From contig JAFWRA010000218.1 in NCBI GenBank assembly GCA_017508895.1, positions 1-48,174 of the forward strand: DNA of 48,174 nucleotides, read 5' to 3'. The translations under genes and the position numbers were made by a program. Below are positions 14,445-22,100 of this stretch, piece by piece. The notes beneath the pieces were generated by a model, which saw only the letters and a list, made by a program, of their open reading frames with translations, was not told where the DNA came from and did no database searches. Numbering within the stretch: the first letter of the stretch is position 1; each line of letters opens with the position of its first letter. This DNA comes from Bacteroidales bacterium. GTDB lineage: Bacteria > Bacteroidota > Bacteroidia > Bacteroidales > F082.

Positions 14445-15521
14445 ATGAACGAACTTTACGCTATCGCGGGCCATTTCGTCGACCCGAAAACTATCGAAAG
14501 CATTCAACCATTGGGCAATGGACTCATCAATGACACCTATAAGATTATGGTTGCAGGACAGCCGAAATACGTCCTGCAACGCATCAATAACGCTGTTTTC
14601 ACCGATGTGGACATGCTGCAAAACAACATCGAGGCAGTCACCAACCATATCCGGGAAAAGTATGAAAGTCAAAGCATTGCTGACATCAACAGAAGGGTTT
14701 TGCACTTTTTGAAAGCCGATACTGGAAAGACCTACATCGTTGAAAATGAGAAATATTGGCGTGTGATGGACTTCATCGGTGATAGCTATACCTATGAATC
14801 AGTGACACCTGAGTATTCCTATTATGCGGGTCGTTCCTTTGGCGATTTCGAGTCGCTGTTGACGGATTTGGAGGCACCGATAGGGGAGATTATCCCTGAT
14901 TTCCATAACATTGAATTTCGCTTGAAGCAATTGGAAGATGCCGTTGCTGAGGACCGTGTGGGTCAGATGCGTGAGGTGGAGGTACAGAAGTTCGTGGCTA
15001 AAATCAGAGAGGCAGCTGATAGGATGTGTTTGGGCGAAAGGCTTTATCGCGAGGGCAAGTTGCCGAAGCGCATCTGTCATTGCGACACCAAGGTAAACAA
15101 CATGCTTTTTGACAAGGACGGCAATGTGCTCTGCGTCATCGATTTGGACACTGTCATGCCGAGTTTTGTTTTCTCTGATTTCGGTGACTTCCTACGTTCT
15201 GCCGCCAACACAGGTTCCGAGGATGATCCTGATTTGGACAACATCCATTTCAATATGAAGATATTCAAGGCTTTCGCAAAAGGTTATTTGGAAGGCACAA
15301 AATCCTTCTTGTTGCCAATAGAAAAGGAGAATTTACCCTATGCTGCTACATTGTTCCCGTATATGCAGGCCGTGCGTTTCCTCACGGATTACATCAATGG
15401 CAATACCTATTATAAGATAAAATATGCCACCCACAATCTTGTGCGCACGCGGGCACAATGGAAATTGTTTGAGGAGGCAGAGGCACACTTGGATGAAATG
15501 AAACAGATATTGGCGGTGTAG
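14445..15521 (+). CDS. NahK-like N-acetylhexosamine 1-kinase (APH fold), 358 aa
   Basis: Aminoglycoside-phosphotransferase fold. The nucleotide loop is in GNGLINDTYKI (25-34), the catalytic loop in H212-C-D214-T-K-V-N-N (HxDxxxxN type) and the metal-binding motif in V-I-D233-L-D235-T-V-M-P. HCDTK-VNN plus VIDLDTVMP is typical of NahK-type kinases, which phosphorylate GlcNAc or GalNAc at C1 in the cytoplasm. ATG 14445 is chosen over a TTG at 14238 because the intervening sequence is the palindromic repeat. Divergent to the GH109 gene: released GalNAc could be taken up and activated here. No GalNAc-1-P uridylyltransferase or 4-epimerase is in the window. Confidence 0.8.
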   Translation: MNELYAIAGHFVDPKTIESIQPLGNGLINDTYKIMVAGQPKYVLQRINNAVFTDVDMLQNNIEAVTNHIREKYESQSIADINRRVLHFLKADTGKTYIVENEKYWRVMDFIGDSYTYESVTPEYSYYAGRSFGDFESLLTDLEAPIGEIIPDFHNIEFRLKQLEDAVAEDRVGQMREVEVQKFVAKIREAADRMCLGERLYREGKLPKRICHCDTKVNNMLFDKDGNVLCVIDLDTVMPSFVFSDFGDFLRSAANTGSEDDPDLDNIHFNMKIFKAFAKGYLEGTKSFLLPIEKENLPYAATLFPYMQAVRFLTDYINGNTYYKIKYATHNLVRTRAQWKLFEEAEAHLDEMKQILAV

Positions 15522-15541
15522 AGACGCATGGTCATAGGCCT

Positions 15542-16270
15542 CTACAATACCAATGGTATCTGTTTCGCCCGTATCTTCTTGGCAATGATGCGTTTCTCGT
15601 TATCAAGAACGTAAATCAGAGGTGTTGTTTCGATGTCATAGAGGCCATACAATGTGTCAACTCTAACGTCGTTTGTGTTCATGTCAATGGCCAGCACAGT
15701 GATTTCAGGATACATTGTGAAAATTGAATCCAAGTCCTGCATCTCTTGTTGGCACACATCGCAGTCGTGGTCGAAGAAAAACAATACCGTGTAATCGCTT
15801 TCAACGGAATGTAAATCAACGGAATCGTTTATTGCGAAATTGGGCGCAAGGTTGAATAAGGCCAGTCTTCGAAATGCCTCGGCTTTGTCGCGGATTAAAG
15901 ATAGGTTAGATTCGTTCAAGTCCTTGATTTCCAGTTGGGAGAAATAGTTGTCATACAGGTAAACGAACACTTGGTCCTGGCTCATGTATTCGGGGTGGCG
16001 GTATTTCTCAAGCAGGTGCCAAAGGATGAAATCGCGGAGGTCTGCGTTGAAACTGGTCCTATCTATCAATCGGTCGATTTCAGGCGTGATGGAGTCGGGT
16101 AGGGGAGCCACCATTTTGTCGAAATAGAAATCGATTTGAGCGGCTAAAACTGGATTTTCGTCCGTTGGGCCGTCAAAGGCTTCGATGCCGTCCCAGAAAT
16201 GGGCGTTTTGGGCAACGGATTGGCCAATGGAAACAAAAACAAATAAGATGATTAATAATTTCGATTTCAT
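15542..16270 (-). CDS. DUF5106/thioredoxin-like envelope protein, 242 aa
   Basis: Signal peptide (1-20, ending SVA-Q). Residues about 22-140 match the helical DUF5106 type found before thioredoxin domains in Bacteroidota. The C-terminal thioredoxin-like domain has F-F-D-H-D-C170-D-V-C173 as the redox pair and a cis-proline motif T-T-P217. It is probably a periplasmic thiol-disulfide protein of the TlpA group; its partner is unknown. The ATG follows directly on the stop codon of the PIN-toxin remnant (TAA-ATG), so it may be transcribed from the promoter at 16635-16642. Confidence 0.8.
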   Translation of the reverse strand: MKSKLLIILFVFVSIGQSVAQNAHFWDGIEAFDGPTDENPVLAAQIDFYFDKMVAPLPDSITPEIDRLIDRTSFNADLRDFILWHLLEKYRHPEYMSQDQVFVYLYDNYFSQLEIKDLNESNLSLIRDKAEAFRRLALFNLAPNFAINDSVDLHSVESDYTVLFFFDHDCDVCQQEMQDLDSIFTMYPEITVLAIDMNTNDVRVDTLYGLYDIETTPLIYVLDNEKRIIAKKIRAKQIPLVL

Positions 16271-16390
16271 TTATTTGCGAATCAATTCCAAGAAATCATC
16301 CAAGTTAACCATACGGATCAAAAAGGAGTTCTCGGTGGGATGCTTTGAATCAAACAGTTTGTGTCGAGAATAACCCGTATAAGATTTAGT
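16271..16390 (-). pseudogene. C-terminal remnant of a PIN-type toxin
   Basis: On the minus strand 39 codons are open and then stop at 16271. The peptide reads YTGYSRHKLFD, a variable part, and MVNLDDFLELIRK. The pattern T-G-x-x-R/K-H, a short loop, then V-x-x-x-x-F-L-E-L matches the end of PIN-domain toxins, whose last acidic cluster sits before the T-G. No start codon or earlier PIN motifs exist. It follows, and overlaps by 5 bases, an antitoxin-like gene, so the pair seems to be a decayed toxin-antitoxin module. The family call relies on a short segment. Confidence 0.5.
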
Positions 16391-16610
16391 TCAGTTTGTG
16401 AAGATCCATTTTGTTGATTTCATCTAATCTTTTTTGGTCAAGTACACCATTATCCCATAGTTCATCCAAACGTTCATCCATTTTTTGGGAATAGTATTGG
16501 AAAAGAAGATTTTTCAATTCGATGAGTTCTTCTTCTGTCTTCATGTATTGAAACATCTTAAGCAGATGTATCTGAGTGGGTGTGAAAACTGTAGTTCGCA
16601 TTTCTGTCAT
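16386..16610 (-). CDS. antitoxin-like small helical protein, 74 aa
   Basis: Starts MTEMRTTVFTPTQIHLLKMF and continues with heptad-like leucines and acidic residues (TEEELIELKNLLFQYY, DERLDELWDNGVLD), which suggests a helical, perhaps DNA-binding and dimerising, protein. Small proteins of this kind (F-T-P-T-Q-x-H-L-L-K-M-F) occur in Bacteroidota upstream of PIN-domain toxins, where they act as antitoxins. Here only the end of such a toxin follows. The start at 16610 lies just below the promoter box at 16635-16642; ATG 16601 is an alternative. Longer in-frame starts upstream would run through the opposite-strand gene and are rejected. Confidence 0.65.
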   Translation of the reverse strand: MTEMRTTVFTPTQIHLLKMFQYMKTEEELIELKNLLFQYYSQKMDERLDELWDNGVLDQKRLDEINKMDLHKLN

Positions 16611-16634
16611 GGTTTTCCCTGTTTGATTTTGCTG

Positions 16635-16642
16635 CAAAGTTA
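16635..16642 (-). promoter_or_regulatory. -7 box TAACTTTG for the antitoxin-like gene
   Basis: Exact TAnnTTTG match on the minus strand, 24 bases before ATG 16610. It lies back to back with the rightward promoter at 16664-16671, so the -33 regions of the two promoters overlap and could compete for RNA polymerase. Confidence 0.6.
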
Positions 16643-16663
16643 CATACTTTTTCCGAAAAAGCC

Positions 16664-16671
16664 TATATTTG
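16664..16671 (+). promoter_or_regulatory. -7 box TATATTTG for the secreted endonuclease-fold gene
   Basis: Exact TAnnTTTG match 23 bases before ATG 16695. It rules out an in-frame start far upstream at 16485, which would lie inside the opposite-strand gene. Confidence 0.6.
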
Positions 16672-16694
16672 CACTCAAAATAACGCTTGATTCG

Positions 16695-17747
16695 ATGAAA
16701 AAGTCCGTGGCTTGGCTCTGTTTTGTGTGTTTTGTGATTGCAAATACTGTTTTTGCCCAAAACGAGCCCGTTCGCGTCGCCTTCTGGAACATGGAGAACT
16801 TCTTCGACCCCTTTGTGGACAGCACCAAGACTTACAACGCTTTCACCGAGGATGGCATGCAGCATTGGACGAAAAGCCGTTTCTACCGCAAACGCAACAA
16901 CATGTACAAGGCCATTCTGGCCATGTCGGAGAACCGACCTTTGGGCATCTTGGGTATGTGCGAGGTGGAAAATGAGTATGTACTGAGCGCCCTTTTTGAG
17001 CAGACGCCATTGAAAAAACACAATTACCGATGGGTGCTTTATGAAGGCCCCGACAAACGCGGCATCGACCCGGCCATTGTGTATTCTCTTGACCATTTTC
17101 GACTGGTGGAGAGCGCCGTGTTTCCGTATTATAATCCAGAGGACACGGCTTATCATTCGAGGGATATTTTGTATGCGAAATTCATACGAGCAGACGCTTC
17201 CAGCGTCGCTTATGCCGACACCCTTCATGTCTTCGTCAATCATTGGCCGTCAAGATACAGCGGCGAGTTGGAGACGGTAGGCTCGCGCTCTTGCTCGGCA
17301 GCGATTTTGCGGGCAAAAGTCGACTCCATCATGGTGGTAGCCCCCGAAGGCTACCAACCGAAAGTCATCATGATGGGCGACTTGAACGACTGCCCCACTG
17401 ACCCGAGCGTCTACGATGTGCTTCGGGCACGGCATCCCAGTGAGTTGGAAGAAGGCTGCCTCATCAATCTGTTTGGTAAAAACGACGGTTTGGGCTTCGA
17501 AGGCACCTTGAAGCATCAGGCTGATTGGCAAATCTTTGACCAGATTATTGTCACACCTGCTGTGATGGACGATAGGGAAGGTCTTCATTATCAAGAAGGT
17601 AGTGCCCGCATCTTTCATGCCGACTTCATGCTGGAGGACGACGAGACCTATCATGGCAAGAAGCTCTTCCGCACCTATATCGGTCCCCGCTATTTCGGCG
17701 GCTTCAGCGATCATCTTCCCGTTTATATTGATTTAATTCGGAATTAG
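16695..17747 (+). CDS. secreted endonuclease/exonuclease/phosphatase-fold protein, 350 aa
   Basis: Signal peptide of about 21 residues (ends TVFA-Q). The EEP fold motifs are present in order: A-F-W-N32-M-E34-N-F at the first strand, the metal-binding glutamate region M-C-E-V-E-N-E, N-H-W-P-S-R, G-D-L-N-D, and the C-terminal S-D-H-L-P-V with the catalytic D-H pair. The fold uses a divalent metal to hydrolyse phosphodiesters, DNA or inositol/sphingo-phosphates. N-x-E-N-F-F-D with N-H-W-P-S-R is typical of secreted Bacteroidota members, often annotated as extracellular nucleases. It may supply nucleotides or phosphate outside the cytoplasm. The substrate is not fixed by sequence. Confidence 0.85.
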   Translation: MKKSVAWLCFVCFVIANTVFAQNEPVRVAFWNMENFFDPFVDSTKTYNAFTEDGMQHWTKSRFYRKRNNMYKAILAMSENRPLGILGMCEVENEYVLSALFEQTPLKKHNYRWVLYEGPDKRGIDPAIVYSLDHFRLVESAVFPYYNPEDTAYHSRDILYAKFIRADASSVAYADTLHVFVNHWPSRYSGELETVGSRSCSAAILRAKVDSIMVVAPEGYQPKVIMMGDLNDCPTDPSVYDVLRARHPSELEEGCLINLFGKNDGLGFEGTLKHQADWQIFDQIIVTPAVMDDREGLHYQEGSARIFHADFMLEDDETYHGKKLFRTYIGPRYFGGFSDHLPVYIDLIRN

Positions 17748-17754
17748 TTAATTG

Positions 17755-17859
17755 GACTATGGCCCATGGCTTATAGCCTATGGCTCGCTCAGGGCAAGAT
17801 GTTGTATTTTGTGCCTATTGCTGAAGCGAGCCATCTGCCATTGGCTATAGGCCATAGTC
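17755..17859. repeat. imperfect palindrome, word TATGGC
   Basis: Two 35-base arms (17755-17789 and 17825-17859) agree at 28 positions when one is reversed; GACTATGGCC at the ends and ATGGCTCGCT near the centre are perfect. Each arm contains repeated TATGGC/TATAGCC words. The loop is 35 bases. It occupies the spacer between two rightward genes. Confidence 0.7.
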
Positions 17860-17899
17860 AAACAATTCAACAATTAAACAGTCAACACTTCAACAATAT
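17860..17899 (+). repeat. TTCAACA-type tract
   Basis: Degenerate 8-9 base units (AACAATTCAA, CAATTAAA, CAGTCAA, CACTTCAA, CAATATT) directly after the palindrome, as at 7932 and 9090. Here the tract is followed by a promoter box and then the start codon, so it is upstream of the transcript and cannot act only as an mRNA leader. Confidence 0.55.
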
Positions 17900-17903
17900 T
17901 TCC

Positions 17904-17911
17904 TACTTTTG
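17904..17911 (+). promoter_or_regulatory. -7 box TACTTTTG
   Basis: Exact TAnnTTTG match 25 bases before ATG 17937 of the transporter gene. It excludes the in-frame ATG at 17766, which would translate the palindrome. Confidence 0.6.
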
Positions 17912-17936
17912 CAGCCAATTTCAACACAAAGACGTT

Positions 17937-18842
17937 ATGTGGGTAATCCTTTCGCTGACCTCAGCCTTCCTGTTAGGCTTCTACGACATCTTCAAAAAAC
18001 AGACCGTCGTGGGCAACGCCATCATCCCCGTCTTGTTCTACAGCACTTTGATTAGCGGACTGTTGTTTCTTCCGATCATTGTGTTGTCGCATCTACAACC
18101 GGAATGGTTCACTGGTGGTTTTATGTCGAAGCTTTACATTGAACCGCTTACTGCAAGACAGCATTTGCTAATCATGGGCAAGACGGCTCTTATCCTCTGT
18201 TCGTGGATGTTCAGCTACTCGGCCATGAAGCATCTGCCTATCACTGTGGTGGGACCCGTCAACCAGCTGCGTCCCGCCATCACGGTCATCCTGATGTTTT
18301 GTGTTTTCCATGAAAGCCTGACATGGCTGCAAGGTACGGGTGTGGTCTTGGCCATCATCTCGTTCTATTTTATGAACCGTTCTGGCAAGTTGGAGGGCAT
18401 CAATTTCAAGTCGAACAAATGGGTGTATATGCTGTTGGGCTCAGCCGTTCTTGTGGCTCTGAGTGGTGTCTATGACAAATTCCTTCTCAGTAAGGAAAGC
18501 ATTTCACCGGCTACCATTCAAGCCTGGTACACGATATACGATTTCCTTATGATGGCTGTATTGTTCTTCTTCATTTGGTATCCACATCGTGAGAACCAGC
18601 CCTTTGAATGGCGTTGGGGCATTGTGGCTATGGCCGTGTTTGTTACTGTTGCAGATGTCATCTACCTGACGGGGCTGAAGCAAGAAGCCGCCGTGGTGGT
18701 GCTCATCCCGCTTATTTTGTACGGCGTGCGCCTCGTGGTGTCGTTCGTCTACGGCATCTTCGGCTTCAAGGAGCAGAACATTCGAAGCAAAATTGTGCCA
18801 CTGCTGATGGTGTTGGCAGCACTGGTTTGTCTTTGCCTATAG
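17937..18842 (+). CDS. EamA/DMT-family transporter, 301 aa
   Basis: About ten hydrophobic segments in two five-helix halves, as in the drug/metabolite transporter superfamily. The first half begins VILSLTSAFLLGFYDIFKK and contains the conserved LPITVVGPVNQLRPAITVIL, followed by LTWLQGTGVVLAIISFY. The second half contains GSAVLVALSGVYDK and ends PLLMVLAALVCLCL. It is an inner-membrane secondary transporter; substrates of such proteins range from amino acids to sugars, and nothing here fixes it. The start at 17937 is chosen because the promoter box is just upstream. It is probably a monocistronic unit, since the next gene has its own promoter after 280 bases. Confidence 0.85.
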   Translation: MWVILSLTSAFLLGFYDIFKKQTVVGNAIIPVLFYSTLISGLLFLPIIVLSHLQPEWFTGGFMSKLYIEPLTARQHLLIMGKTALILCSWMFSYSAMKHLPITVVGPVNQLRPAITVILMFCVFHESLTWLQGTGVVLAIISFYFMNRSGKLEGINFKSNKWVYMLLGSAVLVALSGVYDKFLLSKESISPATIQAWYTIYDFLMMAVLFFFIWYPHRENQPFEWRWGIVAMAVFVTVADVIYLTGLKQEAAVVVLIPLILYGVRLVVSFVYGIFGFKEQNIRSKIVPLLMVLAALVCLCL

Positions 18843-19097
18843 TCCTAACAATCTTCATTTTTAGCACCAAAATACATTAGGTTGAAACTTGGGAAATCTG
18901 GTGACGGTTTGAGAAATACTTTCACTCTTTTTTTCATTGAAAAATCGCCAATTTCCTGTGAAATAACGGGAGCAATAATTCGTTGTTTTCCAAAATATCT
19001 TTCGTTTTTTTAATTTATTGATAATCAATAAATTTATATCTATTTAAAACGGATAAAATTTTGTAAAAAAAATGTGCGTTTTTTGGAGAATTTTGCG

Positions 19098-19105
19098 TAT
19101 TTTTG
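19098..19105 (+). promoter_or_regulatory. -7 box TATTTTTG for the giant-protein operon
   Basis: Exact TAnnTTTG match 19 bases before ATG 19125, at the end of a 280-bp very AT-rich spacer (18843-19124) with no gene. No other promoter box was seen at the starts of the second and third giant genes, so this one may drive 24.5 kb. Confidence 0.6.
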
Positions 19106-19124
19106 CACGTTTTTTATTTAATAA

Positions 19125-22100
19125 ATGTCGATTGAAAACCTTATGGTTATGGAAAGAAAACATATTACAACAAAGAAAGGAATAAAATGTAGCTTTGCGC
19201 TAATTGCGGCGGTTTTGATTTGCTCCTTGGGTGCAAAGGGGCAGGTGGCCGATGGTTTATATTATATCGGTGGCCCAGGTTTTGTAACTACTAACACCGC
19301 TGCTAACTTTTACCTTTGCCCTACGGAAAACTGGTATTATTTCCAATCTACAACTCCATACTATACAAACACCGACAACGGTATGCCATTTATGACTACT
19401 TATCAATGTAGGAATGGCGTTTACAGTGCCGAAAATGCAGTTTGGATTGTGGAAAAACATCCCACTCTGGATTATTACTATTTTAAACGTGCCATTGATG
19501 GAAAGTATCTGACTTATAATGTAGCGCCTTTTTCAAATGTTGGGCGTGTGCGTGTGCATCTGGAGGAATCGCCTTCCAATGAAAACTATTCGCTATTTGC
19601 TATTGTCTATGTTCCAAATAAAGACTCTTATGATATTAAATCCAAGGCTGCTATTGATAATAATGAAACGAGGATTTATTTGAATGTTAACAAAGGAAAC
19701 AAGCCGACACTGGTGGGTGATGGAGATGTTTTCAATAACGTGAATACTGGTGGCATTATAGGTCTTTGGTCTTCTGGAAGTTCGGGAGATGATAACAGTA
19801 AATGGTATCTTGAGCCCGCCGCCGTTGCTTCGCCTACCATCACCAACAATTTCGACGGAACCATTACCATTACAGCGGAAACGGGAGCCACCATTTATTA
19901 TACCACTGATGGGACTACGCCAACTACTTCGTCATTATCTGGCGTTACCACACTCACTTTCAATTTAACGGACGATGTGGAGGTCGTCAAAGCAATCGCA
20001 AAAGGTGACTCCGATTATTTTCCTTCACTGGTGAGCACATATTATCTTCCCGTTTGCGAAAGGCCTGTTATCACGGTCAGCAACTCCATCGTCACCATCA
20101 CCTGTCCTATGGCAGGAACTTCGATTTATTACACCACCAATGGCGAGCCTGCTACGCCTTCATCAACTTTGTATGAAGGTCCCTTTAGTGCACAGGGCGT
20201 GGCTTTCATCAATGCCATTGCTACAAAGCCAGGCTATTTTAGATCCAATCAGGCACATTACTATCCAGCGATTGAGGTTGGCTCATCAAGTGAAATCACA
20301 AACATGGACGGCCGCTATATTCTTTTGGACGGTTTCATTTCCTCTGCACCCATTGGCACTGCCGAAGACCCTTTCAGAGGACAAATCGACGGCAATTTCA
20401 ATGTATTCTCCCTTAATGGCCATGCGTTGGTGGGTGTGGCTGAAGATGCCATAATCAAGAATGTTGTTATCGGTAGCGTTACTTACAATGGCAGCGGCAA
20501 TGTAGGTGCTATCTGCAACGAAGCCAAAGGCAGCACCCGCATTTACAACTGCGGTATTTTACCTACCGACCCTAATCTCACCGCCACTTCCTCAGTCGGC
20601 AGCAGCAATGGTTACTGCGGAGGCCTCGTTGGTTTGCTTGACGGCTCGTCTCGAGTCATCAATTGTTACAGCTTTGCAAACATCACAAGTGGTACTATCG
20701 TTGCCGGCATCGTGGGTTACAACAATACCAGTGGGGCCACACAAAGCAACTACGCACAAAAGACCATTGTGATGAACTGCATGTTCTACGGCGAAATCAG
20801 CGGAGGCACGACGAAATACCCCGTTTATGGCGGCAATGTTATCGCCAACGATGGCAGCGCGGCTATCAACAACTATAACTATTATCGAGGCGCGGCTACC
20901 TTCGACGACGGTTACAGTGATGTGGCCAACTACAACCGCTCGTGGCCTGCTGAGGAACGCAACCTGCGTCGTTTCGAATACTATCGTAGCATCCTTAATA
21001 GCAACCGTCGTCTTTGCACGTGGTGGGTGAGTGGAGCGGACAACGTAGTTCCGACGGATGACGACGTTGCCTCAGTTGGCATCGCCAAATGGGTGCTCGA
21101 CCGTAGCATTGCCCCTTACCCGGTGCTGAAGCCTTGGGGAAAATATCCTTCCGTAATCAATCGCGACCCTGAGCGCGTTTGGGATACCATCGGCAACCAG
21201 TGGGTGCAACGCACCAATGCCGCTCCCTACCAAGGGAAGCAGCTTGGCACATTGAGCGTCACCGTCAATTCAGGCGCACATCCAGGCACTTTGGCCGGCC
21301 TGAGTGTAACAAGCCAAACCCTCACGCTTGCCGTCACCGATATGGACACACTGAATTACGATTTCGGTTATGCCAAGGTGCAACTGCCTTACTACAACGA
21401 ATTGTTTGGCGACCCCACGTCAACTGATCACCTCACTCGCTATTATGGCAACTATACCGACAAGGTGGTGACAGGCTGGAAAATAACTGCGGTGAACAAT
21501 AACGATCAAGGCTTGGGCTACACTTTCAATTCTAACTGGGAGTCGGGATGCAACTTTGCCGACCGTTCCGATAAATACAAGGACTTGTTCGCGAAAAGCG
21601 GCAGAGTGTTTGCTCAAGGCGGTTATTACTATGTTCCAGAAGGGGTTACGGCTATCACCATTGAAGCCTATTGGGGCAATGCGCTCTATCTGCATGGTAA
21701 GGGTCATAGCCTTGACCGCGTATCTGTTTGTTCTTACGAAGGTTCAACGAAGAATTATGGTTATGCTTTCACTCCCGCAGGCACACTGCCAACTACTTGG
21801 GTGTACAATAATATGCCCATATACGACGACCTTGGCAGCGTTAGGGATGCACTGTCTACAAGCTCTGCCACCGTTTACGATCAGGCTGTTGTATTGGTTG
21901 GTAATTTTCAGGTTCAAGCACGGAATGACATCAGTCTCGACAAAACCGACGGACGGCGTGTCACCTTCATGAGCGCCGACCTCGATATGGACAACGAGCC
22001 TGACTTCTGTTGGCAGTTCCAATGGCGTTTGAATACGGAACGTCTTAAAATACTACCTGTTCGTTTTGACTTTTTGCCCATACCTGAATTGGGGGCGGCC

